The notes under the pieces: generated by a model
Seen by the model: the letters and a program-made list of their open reading frames with translations, nothing else
What the model was told of the DNA's origin: nothing
The model's database searches: none
Assembly (NCBI RefSeq): GCF_002335445.1
Contig: NZ_BDME01000001.1
Span: 620,001 to 684,000, forward strand
DNA: 64,000 bases
Direction of reading: 5' to 3'
Source: Lebetimonas natsushimae
GTDB taxonomy: Bacteria; Campylobacterota; Campylobacteria; Campylobacterales; Nautiliaceae
In this document: positions 51,891 through 59,823 of the stretch, one piece after another
How the letters are laid out: every line of letters starts with the position of its first letter
How positions within the stretch are numbered: position 1 is the stretch's first letter
Made by a program: the position numbers and the translations under genes

Positions 51891-53768
51891 TTATAAAATT
51901 TTCACCGCTTCTTCAAGAGAAGTAAAAAATAATTTATTTTCTTTTTGAAGATATTCAATCGCTTCGGTAAAACTTTCATTTCCGAGTAAAATCGGGATAT
52001 ATTTATCACTGTCTAATATTTTTACAACAGAAAGGGCATCCGTCATAAATTGGGGAGTAATAATTATAAAAATTAAATCAGCCAAATCTTTTACAATTTC
52101 AAGGGTGTCTTTGTATCTTTTGCTTGTTGCATCACCTATTATATCAATCGGATTATTATGAGACCAGGTGGGAGGTAAAACTTTGTTTAATTTTTCAAAG
52201 GTTTTACTGTCAAGCTTTTTAATTTTTGCTTTTTGAGATACTAAATCTGTAAGAATTGTACCGGGCCCTCCCGCATTTGTAACAATTATTATTTCTTTTG
52301 CACTAAATTTTGGTGAAAAAATCAGGCTTTCAACTGAATCTTTAAAAATCGCCCCTGCATTTTCACTTAATATTTTAAACATTTCAAAATTACCCGCCAG
52401 ATTACCGGTGTGTGAAAATGCCGCTTTTTTTGCAGCTTCGCTTTTTCCAGCTTTAAAGACAAAAATTTCTTTTTTTGAATTTCTGATAGCCTTTAAAAAT
52501 TCTTTTCCGTATTGTATGCCTTCGGCATAAATGGATATTGTTTTACAGCTTTTTTGATTGTTAAGTTCATTTATGGCATTTGCAAAGTTAAAATCCGCCA
52601 TGTTTCCCATGGAAATAATATGTGAAAAACCTATTTTATAAGCTGCCGCTTTATCCATTATTGCGGTTAAAACCGCCCCTGATTGTGAAATAATACCTAT
52701 ATCTCCTTTAAACACAGAGCTTTTTGCAAAAGTTAGATTTAAATTTTTATCCCCGTTATATATTCCGAGACAGTTTGGCCCTACAATGTTTAACTCATAT
52801 TTAAGGGCTAATTCTTTTAATTTTTTTTCTCCTTCTATATTTCCCGCTTCTTTAAATCCGGCAGAAATAATTACAAAATTTTTACAGCCTTTTTTTGCCA
52901 TTTTTTCAACTGTCTCTAAGACAAACTGGGTAGGAATTGCAATTACGGATGTGTCTATATGAGGCAGTTCATCAATAGAATGATGAACTTTTTTGTTAAA
53001 CAGTGTATTTAAATGTGGGTTTACAAAATAAATATTTGCACTAGAATTTAAGGAATTTTTGGCAATTGCGTACCCCACTTTTTCTTTTTTATCTGTTGCT
53101 CCAAATATTGCTATATTTTCATTTTGAAATATTGAATGTGTTTTGGGATAAAAGATTTTTTTATTTTTTTTGCCTTCTTTAATTCTTATGTCAACTGCAT
53201 ATGCCCCTTTTTCATTTACAATCAAAGGATTAATATCGAATTCTGTAATCTCTTCGTTGTTAAACATAAGCTGGAGATTTTTAATTACATCGATTACTGC
53301 TTTTAAATTATATTTTTTGCCCCTGAATTCCGGGAAAATTTTTGATATTTTTGTTTTTTTAATGGCTTTTATTATTTCTTCTTCATTTGCGTTTGTATCA
53401 ATGTATGTTATATCCTTTTCAATTTCAACTAAAATTCCACCTTTTCCAAAAATTAAAACTTCTTCAAAAATTTCATTAAATTTACCCCCTATAATTAATT
53501 CAATTCCTTTAACTTCTTCTTGAATAAGAAAATTAGTGTTTTCATTAACTTCAATATTATGTTTTTTAAGATTGTCTAAAATAATATCTTTTGCCTTGTT
53601 TAATTCATCATTATTTAAAATATTTGTAATTACACCTCCAACTTCACTTTTATGAATAGGCAAATCTATTTTTAAAACGCAGGGAAATATGTCAAATCCA
53701 AGGGTTTCATTGATTTTTATTCTTTTTTCTTTCGGAGTTGGAATTTTATATTTTTGTATTAAGTTCAT
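51891..53768 (-). CDS. ADP-forming acyl-CoA (acetyl-CoA) synthetase, beta-alpha fusion
   Basis: A 625-residue single-chain NDP-forming acyl-CoA synthetase that converts acetyl-CoA, ADP and phosphate to acetate and ATP. The N-terminal 210 residues are the ATP-grasp beta part (VLKIDLPIHKSEVGGVITN, LIFGKGGILVEI, EFDINPLIV). From about 225 comes the CoA-binding alpha part (IAIFGATDKKEKVGYAIAKN, NIVGPNCLGIYN, IGIISQSGAVL) with the phosphohistidine in FSHTGNLAG. The beta-then-alpha order differs from the common alpha-beta fusion. It is 1 base from pfkA. Confidence 0.9.
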   Translation of the reverse strand: MNLIQKYKIPTPKEKRIKINETLGFDIFPCVLKIDLPIHKSEVGGVITNILNNDELNKAKDIILDNLKKHNIEVNENTNFLIQEEVKGIELIIGGKFNEIFEEVLIFGKGGILVEIEKDITYIDTNANEEEIIKAIKKTKISKIFPEFRGKKYNLKAVIDVIKNLQLMFNNEEITEFDINPLIVNEKGAYAVDIRIKEGKKNKKIFYPKTHSIFQNENIAIFGATDKKEKVGYAIAKNSLNSSANIYFVNPHLNTLFNKKVHHSIDELPHIDTSVIAIPTQFVLETVEKMAKKGCKNFVIISAGFKEAGNIEGEKKLKELALKYELNIVGPNCLGIYNGDKNLNLTFAKSSVFKGDIGIISQSGAVLTAIMDKAAAYKIGFSHIISMGNMADFNFANAINELNNQKSCKTISIYAEGIQYGKEFLKAIRNSKKEIFVFKAGKSEAAKKAAFSHTGNLAGNFEMFKILSENAGAIFKDSVESLIFSPKFSAKEIIIVTNAGGPGTILTDLVSQKAKIKKLDSKTFEKLNKVLPPTWSHNNPIDIIGDATSKRYKDTLEIVKDLADLIFIIITPQFMTDALSVVKILDSDKYIPILLGNESFTEAIEYLQKENKLFFTSLEEAVKIL

Positions 53769-53769
53769 G

Positions 53770-54732
53770 TTATTCCTTTCCCATTAGAGGATATGCCAGT
53801 TTTAAAAGTTTTTCATCAAGTCTGTAAGTAGAATTTTCAATTTCTTCCAAATCCCTTAAAACAAATTTATCATCATAGTATGTAACAATTTTATTTGGAG
53901 TTTTTTCTATATTATCAAGTGCGTTTACTATAAATTCACTGGCTCTGAGTCTCTCTATTACTGTTGGTGCTCCTCCTCTTTGTATATGTCCCAATACGGT
54001 AAGTCTTGATTCAAATCCGATTTCACTATCAAACCATTCTTTTATTTTAGCACTTATCTTAAGTCCCTCAGCAACAATTGCTATAAAATAATCCCTTCCT
54101 TCTTTAATTTCTTTCAAATATCTTTTTTTAAGATTTTTAAGATTAAATTCAACCTCCGGGATTAAGCACATTTCAGCCCCATTTGCAATGGCACTAACAA
54201 GTGCTAAATATCCGCATTCCCTGCCCATTGTTTCTATTACAAAAGCTCTGCTAAAAGAACTTGCTGTATCCCTTATATCATCAACTGCTTCTCTAATTAT
54301 ATTCAGTGCTGTATCAACTCCAATGGAATATTCATTTAATGCTATATCATTATCAATTGTTGCCGGGATTCCCATAAAAGGAATTTTAAATTCATTATAA
54401 AATACTTTCAAAGCCCTGAAACTTCCATCACCTCCTAAAATGATAAGTGCATCAATATTGTGTTTTTTTAAATTTTCATAAGCGGTTTTTCTGTAATTTT
54501 TATCATACCATCTTTTTGAACGGCTAGATTTAATAATAGTCCCACCTCTGTAAATAATTCCGCTTACATCTTTATATGTAGCTTTTTTAATCTTTCCATC
54601 AATCAACCCTTCAAGTCCCCTGTAGATAAAATACGGTGTATATCCTTTTTCATATGAATATTCGACAAATTTTTTTATTGCGTTATTCATTCCGCTTGAA
54701 TCGCCTCCACTTGTTAATATTGCTATATTCAT
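53770..54732 (-). CDS. pfkA: 6-phosphofructokinase
   Basis: It phosphorylates fructose 6-phosphate to the 1,6-bisphosphate. It is 320 residues from ATG 54732, behind AAGGAG (MNIAILTSGGDSSGMN). GGDSSGMN (9-16) replaces the usual GGDAPGMN. GGDGSFRAL carries the Gly typical of ATP-type enzymes, and the catalytic TIDND and MGRECGYLA segments are intact. The longer frame to 54777 would translate a repeat and the ribosome site. ATP as donor is favoured by the GGDGS sequence but is not proven. It is preceded by a repeat copy after lipA. Confidence 0.92.
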   Translation of the reverse strand: MNIAILTSGGDSSGMNNAIKKFVEYSYEKGYTPYFIYRGLEGLIDGKIKKATYKDVSGIIYRGGTIIKSSRSKRWYDKNYRKTAYENLKKHNIDALIILGGDGSFRALKVFYNEFKIPFMGIPATIDNDIALNEYSIGVDTALNIIREAVDDIRDTASSFSRAFVIETMGRECGYLALVSAIANGAEMCLIPEVEFNLKNLKKRYLKEIKEGRDYFIAIVAEGLKISAKIKEWFDSEIGFESRLTVLGHIQRGGAPTVIERLRASEFIVNALDNIEKTPNKIVTYYDDKFVLRDLEEIENSTYRLDEKLLKLAYPLMGKE

Positions 54733-54750
54733 TATTTCTCCTTGTATAAT

Positions 54751-54797
54751 TTTTATTATCAATTTTACATTATTCATTCTACATTTTACATTTTTTA
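54751..54797 (-). repeat. A-rich repeat copy between lipA and pfkA
   Basis: On the minus strand the lipA stop runs into AAAAAATGTAAAATGTAGAATG and AATAATGTAAAATTGATAAT, ending just before the pfkA ribosome site. It is the same unit and the same orientation (sense, directly after a stop) as the other intergenic copies. Confidence 0.55.
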
Positions 54798-55610
54798 TAG
54801 CTTATCCGCATAATAACTGCTTCTAACGAGTTCTCCGCTTACAACAGCACTAAATCCCAAACTTAATGCCAAATTTTCTAATTCTTTAAATTCTTCTTTT
54901 GAATAATATTTTTTAACCGGATAATGACGGGGCGAGGGCTGTAAATATTGACCGATTGTAATTTGACTCACACCTGCGCTTTTTAGATCAATAAGAGTTT
55001 TTTCAATATCTTTAAAGCTTTCCCCAAATCCTACAATAAGAGATGATTTTGTAATTTTAAATTTTGAATAATATTCTAAAACTTTTAGAGATAATTCATA
55101 GGATGATTTTGGTTTCAATCTTTTATGAAGCTTCTTAACTGTTTCAATGTTATGAGCTAATTTATATGCGGGAGATGAAACTAATAAATTAAGAGCATTT
55201 ATATCCCCCTGAAAATCGGGAGTCAGTGCTTCTATTTTTGTATCTGGATTAATTTCATTTACTTTTTCAATTACCCTGCGCCAGTGATTGCTTCCGAAAT
55301 CTTTCAAATCGTCTCTGTCAACCGAGGTTATTACCACATATTTTAGTTTCATATCCTTTACTGCATTTGCTATTTTTATTGGTTCTTTTTCATCAATTTT
55401 TAACGGTTTTCCTTTGTTAACTCCGCAAAATCTGCAGTTTCTTGTGCATACATTTCCTAAAATCATAAATGTTGCGGTGCCTCTTGCAAAGCATTCGCTG
55501 ATGTTTGGGCATTTTGAAGAATAACAAACCGTATTAATTCCATATTTATCAATTATATTTTTTGTAACTGAAATTACTTCTTTACTCGGTGCTAATACTT
55601 TAGGTTTCAT
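54795..55610 (-). CDS. lipA: lipoyl synthase
   Basis: A radical SAM enzyme that inserts two sulfurs into the octanoyl group on lipoyl domains. The 271 residues contain the auxiliary cluster Cys set (CYSSKCPNISEC) and the radical SAM motif CTRNCRFC. IGQYLQPSPRHYPVKKYY and the C-terminal SGELVRSSYYAD are also typical. It overlaps lipB by 11 bases. The only lipoylated protein evident in the window is the E2 of the neighbouring PDH operon. Confidence 0.96.
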   Translation of the reverse strand: MKPKVLAPSKEVISVTKNIIDKYGINTVCYSSKCPNISECFARGTATFMILGNVCTRNCRFCGVNKGKPLKIDEKEPIKIANAVKDMKLKYVVITSVDRDDLKDFGSNHWRRVIEKVNEINPDTKIEALTPDFQGDINALNLLVSSPAYKLAHNIETVKKLHKRLKPKSSYELSLKVLEYYSKFKITKSSLIVGFGESFKDIEKTLIDLKSAGVSQITIGQYLQPSPRHYPVKKYYSKEEFKELENLALSLGFSAVVSGELVRSSYYADKL

Positions 55611-56190
55611 AAAATACTTCTTTTATTGTTTTTTTTAGTTCTTTTTTGGCTTCTTCCATTGAAATATTAATTCCTTCATTTTCAAATGAAGTGGCAGTAA
55701 TTCCTTTTAAATTACACGGGTTTATTTTATTGAAATTTTTAAGGTTTGGAGAAATATGAATGGAAACTCCATGGTTTGAACGATTTTTTTCATAATGAAA
55801 GCCAAGAGAGGCAATTTTTCTGTTTTCAATATAATACCCCGGTTTTTCTTTATCATAAAAAATTTCAGAATTTAAATTTTTAAAAAAATTATCAAAAATT
55901 CTTCTAACTTTTCTAAAAAAGAGAGGAGGGCTTTTTACATTAAAAATAAAATAAACCATTAAAGTACCCTCATCAAAATAAGTAATACTTCCCCCTCTTT
56001 TAACAGGAATGGCAAAAGGAAAATTTTTTGCAGCGTTTGTTCCGACTGTATAGACTGGATAATGGGTTGCAAAGAACAAGAAATTTTGATTTAGTGGAGT
56101 TAATTTTTCCTGAATTAATAAAAATTTATTATATTCTATAAGTCCCAAATCTTTAAAATTTATTTCTGAGAATTGTTTTTCCAATTTCAA
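55600..56190 (-). CDS. lipB: octanoyltransferase LipB
   Basis: It transfers octanoyl from acyl carrier protein to lipoyl domains before LipA acts. The 196 residues show HYPVYTVGTNAAKNF, the RGGSITYFDEGTLMVYFI signature, the catalytic Lys in NRKIASLGFHYEKNRSNHGVSIHI, and the active-site Cys in NPCNLKG. The TTG start at 56190 follows a GGGGG site and overlaps pgi by 38 bases; a nearer TTG at 56184 cannot be excluded. It is paired with lipA. Confidence 0.92.
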   Translation of the reverse strand: MKLEKQFSEINFKDLGLIEYNKFLLIQEKLTPLNQNFLFFATHYPVYTVGTNAAKNFPFAIPVKRGGSITYFDEGTLMVYFIFNVKSPPLFFRKVRRIFDNFFKNLNSEIFYDKEKPGYYIENRKIASLGFHYEKNRSNHGVSIHISPNLKNFNKINPCNLKGITATSFENEGINISMEEAKKELKKTIKEVFYET

Positions 56191-57331
56191 CCCCCGGCTG
56201 ATTATATGTATTTATTTCTAAAAGCCCCCCGATTGCACTTGTCAGAATTTCATAGTACATTATCAATTCTCCAATGTTTTCAAGTGTCAGTTTATCCATT
56301 ATGATTTCATCAATAGGATATTCTTTTGCCAGGAGGGCTTCTTTTGTAGATTCACATTCTTTATTTATCAGCTCTTCAAAAGTTCTTCCGTTTACAAAAT
56401 CGGTAACTTCAAGATGAGGCAAATTGATATTTGGTATTTTTAAATTAATTTCAAAATTGTCTATTTTTAAAAAAGTAATTGTTTTATGTCCCATCCCTTC
56501 CATTAAAAGCTGTAAGAAAGAGTGCTGGTCTATTGAACCTATATGACCTACCGGCATTATTTCTTTTCCGTTTTTTCCAAGAGATTCTCCAAAAAGCTGA
56601 ACATACCATTCTTTAAAAGCATTAAGTATAGTAGCATAAGCAAATAAAACATTTATCGGATAAATTTTGTAATTTCTTGCATAAAAAGCTGCTTTTTTTA
56701 ATAAATGTTCTTCTTTTTTTTCAAAAAATCTGTCTCTGAAATTTTTTGCCCCTTCTAGAATTTGTAATATATCTATACCCGCAGCTTTTAATGGTATCAT
56801 TCCAACAGCACTTAAAACTGAAAATCTTCCACCTACGTTTTTTGGAATATTAAAAATTTCTAAGTTCCATTCTGTTGCAAATTTTTCAAGCGGGGAATTT
56901 GAATCAGTTATTACTTTTAAATTTTTTGACCCTTTTGTCAGGTTAAAATGTTTTATTACTTTCTTGAAAATGGAAATTGTTTCAATGGTTTTTCCGGATT
57001 TTGAAATTACAAAAAAGAGAGGCTTGGTTATTTGTTTAAATTTTGCATATAAATCAATAGGATCCGGATTTTCAAGAAAAATAATTTTTTTGGTTTTATA
57101 TTTGTTTTTTGTCATTTCAAATATTGCTTTAGAACCAAGCGAACTTCCTCCGATTCCTATAATTACAATTTCATTATAGTCTGTGTTAAATTCAATATTT
57201 TTAAATTTTTTAGAAGTTTCAGGCAGGTGATAATAACCAATCTCACCGCTTTCATATTCGTTGGAAACTTTATCATAAGCTTCCTTCTCAGCTTTTTTAT
57301 TTTCATATTCAAAATATAATTCATATTTCAT
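56153..57331 (-). CDS. pgi: glucose-6-phosphate isomerase
   Basis: It interconverts glucose 6-phosphate and fructose 6-phosphate. It is 392 residues from ATG 57331, behind AAGGA with 7-base spacing; the frame extends to a TTG at 57346. This is shorter than the roughly 550 of E. coli and resembles compact epsilonproteobacterial and archaeal-like forms. Signature blocks are IIGIGGSSLGSKAIFEM, SKSGKTIETISIFK, NVGGRFSVLSAVGMIPLKAAG, GSIDQHSFLQLLMEG and the C-terminal catalytic Lys in NTYNQPGVEIGK. First gene of its operon, divergent from glgP. Confidence 0.95.
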   Translation of the reverse strand: MKYELYFEYENKKAEKEAYDKVSNEYESGEIGYYHLPETSKKFKNIEFNTDYNEIVIIGIGGSSLGSKAIFEMTKNKYKTKKIIFLENPDPIDLYAKFKQITKPLFFVISKSGKTIETISIFKKVIKHFNLTKGSKNLKVITDSNSPLEKFATEWNLEIFNIPKNVGGRFSVLSAVGMIPLKAAGIDILQILEGAKNFRDRFFEKKEEHLLKKAAFYARNYKIYPINVLFAYATILNAFKEWYVQLFGESLGKNGKEIMPVGHIGSIDQHSFLQLLMEGMGHKTITFLKIDNFEINLKIPNINLPHLEVTDFVNGRTFEELINKECESTKEALLAKEYPIDEIIMDKLTLENIGELIMYYEILTSAIGGLLEINTYNQPGVEIGKTILRNKF

Positions 57332-57423
57332 TGAATAATCCTTCAATTGAGTAATTTTAAATAATTATATCAATTATTGTTAACTTTTAGATAATTTTAA
57401 GTAGATATTAAGATATTATGAGT

Positions 57424-57429
57424 TATAAT
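57424..57429 (+). promoter_or_regulatory. -10 box for glgP
   Basis: TATAAT is 18 bases before the glgP ATG, giving a very short leader that contains the AAAAGG ribosome site. The divergent pgi promoter is probably the TATAAT on the minus strand in the same 117-base gap. Confidence 0.45.
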
Positions 57430-57447
57430 ATTTGAAAAGGAAAAGAA

Positions 57448-59544
57448 ATGAAAACAAAAAATATTTTGCTTGAAAATTTCCCAAAAGAGTTAGAAAATTT
57501 AAAAAAAATAGCACTTAATCTCTGGTGGAGCTGGAATCCGAGAGCAAGAGAGCTTTTTAAGATAATTGACCCTTTTTTATGGGAATATGTTAATCATAAT
57601 CCTATTGCTCTTTTAAATAGTTTAAATGATGATGATTATAAAAATTTGATTAATAATCATGAATTTATGAAAGAATATCATTTGGTTTCAGCCCTTTTTA
57701 AAGATTATTTAAATTCTTCTAAAATTTATACCGATGAAAATACATATAAAATAGCCTATTTTTGTGCAGAATTTGGGCTTCACCATTCTCTTCCGATTTA
57801 CAGCGGAGGGCTTGGATTCTTAGCAGGGGATGTTTTAAAAGAGTCAAGCGATATGAATATACCGATGGTTGGTATCGGATTTATGTATTCAAACGGTTAT
57901 GTCAAGCAGGTTATCGGAAGTGACGGGTGGCAACATGGTGAAAATCAACCTATTAATAAAGATGAAGCTCCTATTGAGAGGGTGTTAGATAAAAATGGGA
58001 ATCATTTAATAATTCAGGTACCATTTATTGATCCGCCTATTTACACTGCTGTTTGGAAAGTAAATGTAGGAAAGATAGAGCTTTATCTGCTCGATACCGA
58101 TATTGAACAAAATTCTCCTTGGGATAGGGGTATCAGTTCCCATCTTTATACTCCGGATATGCAACAAAGACTTCGCCAGCAAATTGTACTTGGCATTGGT
58201 GGATATGCGGTACTTGAAACACTTGGAATAAAATATTCCATTTTGCATCTAAATGAGGGGCATCCCGCATTTGCACTGTTTGAAAGGATTAGATATTTTA
58301 TTAATCAGGGATTAAGTAAAGAAGAAGCAATAAAAAAAGTAAAATCAACTTCTATTTTTACAACCCATACACCTCTAGCAGCGGCAACGGATGTGTATTC
58401 TTTTGAAAATGTGGGTAATTATTTTAAAGATTATGTAAAAAATATTAAAATGGATTTAAATGAATTTTTCTCTTTTGGAATAAATCCTGATGATCCACAT
58501 GGATTTAATATGACAATTCTCGCTATGAATTTATCTGACAATATTAATGCGGTATCTAAAAAGCATAAAATTGTTACAGAAAATATATGGAAAAATTTTT
58601 TAATTAAAACGGATAAAAAAATTGATTATGTAACCAACGGGGTTCATATACCTACATGGATAAATGAAGATTTATATAAAATGTATGATGAATTGATAGG
58701 AAACTGGCTTGAAATTCAAGATGATGCAAACGCTTTTGATATTATAGATGATATTGATGATAAAAAACTTTGGAAAATGCATAAGAAATATAAAAAACTT
58801 ATGGTTGATTTTATAAATAAAAAAGCTCAGAAAAAGTGGGAAAGCGGGGCTGATCCTCTGGTTGTAATAGCCGAAGGGGCATTGCTTGATAATGATATTT
58901 TAACGGTTACATTTGCCAGAAGAATGACAGGTTATAAAAGACCTGATTTAATATTAAAAGATTTGGACAGACTCTATTCCATAATTCACAATCCCAGACG
59001 TCCTATTCAGATTATTTTTTCCGGAAAAGCACATCCTGCAGATACTCCTGGAAAACAGATAATTCAGAGAATTTTTAAAGTCTGTGAGGATCCAAAAAGC
59101 AGAGGAAGAATAGCCTTTGTTGAAGATTATAACGAAGAAGTTGCAAAATATCTGATAAGAGGCAGTGATATTTGGCTTAATAATCCGAGGCTTCCACTCG
59201 AGGCAAGCGGGACAAGCGGTATGAAAGCAGAAATTAATGGCAATGTTCATCTCTCAAGCCTTGATGGATGGTGGCCTGAAGGTTTTAACGGAAAAAACGG
59301 GTTTACAATAGGCGGTGAAATCAGTGATGATGAAAAAGATGCCCAGAGTATTTATGAAAATTTGGAACGAATTGCCAATCTTTATTATGACAGGGATGAT
59401 TTAAATTATCCAAAAAAATGGATTCAGATAAAAAAGGAAGCTATAAAATCAGTTACTCCAAATTTCAGTGCAAGAAGAATGATGAAAGATTATTTAAATA
59501 AATTCTATCTTAAAATTTCATCAAATTTAAGGAGAGGAAAATGA
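57448..59544 (+). CDS. glgP: alpha-glucan (glycogen/maltodextrin) phosphorylase
   Basis: It releases glucose 1-phosphate from alpha-1,4-glucans. The 698-residue form is the short thermophile/archaeal type with an N-terminal DUF3417 region (LENLKKIALNLWWSWNPRARELF). Other landmarks are FCAEFGLHHSLPIYSGGLG, LHLNEGHPAFALFERI, TTHTPLAAATDVYS, the PLP site EASGTSGMKAEINGNVHLS and LDGWWPEGF. It is 4-base coupled to the glycogen-binding module gene. Its neighbours show a reserve-polysaccharide cluster. Confidence 0.94.
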   Translation: MKTKNILLENFPKELENLKKIALNLWWSWNPRARELFKIIDPFLWEYVNHNPIALLNSLNDDDYKNLINNHEFMKEYHLVSALFKDYLNSSKIYTDENTYKIAYFCAEFGLHHSLPIYSGGLGFLAGDVLKESSDMNIPMVGIGFMYSNGYVKQVIGSDGWQHGENQPINKDEAPIERVLDKNGNHLIIQVPFIDPPIYTAVWKVNVGKIELYLLDTDIEQNSPWDRGISSHLYTPDMQQRLRQQIVLGIGGYAVLETLGIKYSILHLNEGHPAFALFERIRYFINQGLSKEEAIKKVKSTSIFTTHTPLAAATDVYSFENVGNYFKDYVKNIKMDLNEFFSFGINPDDPHGFNMTILAMNLSDNINAVSKKHKIVTENIWKNFLIKTDKKIDYVTNGVHIPTWINEDLYKMYDELIGNWLEIQDDANAFDIIDDIDDKKLWKMHKKYKKLMVDFINKKAQKKWESGADPLVVIAEGALLDNDILTVTFARRMTGYKRPDLILKDLDRLYSIIHNPRRPIQIIFSGKAHPADTPGKQIIQRIFKVCEDPKSRGRIAFVEDYNEEVAKYLIRGSDIWLNNPRLPLEASGTSGMKAEINGNVHLSSLDGWWPEGFNGKNGFTIGGEISDDEKDAQSIYENLERIANLYYDRDDLNYPKKWIQIKKEAIKSVTPNFSARRMMKDYLNKFYLKISSNLRRGK

Positions 59545-59813
59545 TTCAAATAAAAAAACAAAAAAATAAAGCATGGGTTAGTTTTTATTTTAATGGTGAT
59601 GCCAATGAGGTTTATATTAAAGGAAGTTGGAATAACTGGGAAAAAGAACCTATGAAAAAGAAAAAAGACGGAAGTTTTTATATAAGAAAATCTCTTCCTC
59701 TTAATCAAACTTTTGAATTTGGGTATTTGGCAGATGGAAAATGGTATGCAGATGATAGTTGTGAGGTAGTTCCTACGCCTTTTAATTCAAAAAATTCTAT
59801 TTTAAAGTTATAA
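59541..59813 (+). CDS. stand-alone glycogen-binding (CBM48/AMPK-like) module
   Basis: A 90-residue protein that is a complete early-set (CBM48) domain and nothing else. It shows WVSFYFNGDANEVYIKGSWNNW, PMKKKKDGSFYIRKSLPL, FEFGYLADGKWYADDS and VVPTPFNSKNSILKL. The Trp and Lys pattern matches AMPK beta glycogen-binding domains. It probably binds glycogen and may tether the phosphorylase or the GH57 enzyme coded on either side. It overlaps glgP by 4 bases and precedes the nucleotidyltransferase gene by 10. Confidence 0.88.
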   Translation: MIQIKKQKNKAWVSFYFNGDANEVYIKGSWNNWEKEPMKKKKDGSFYIRKSLPLNQTFEFGYLADGKWYADDSCEVVPTPFNSKNSILKL

Positions 59814-59823
59814 GGGAGAAAGA

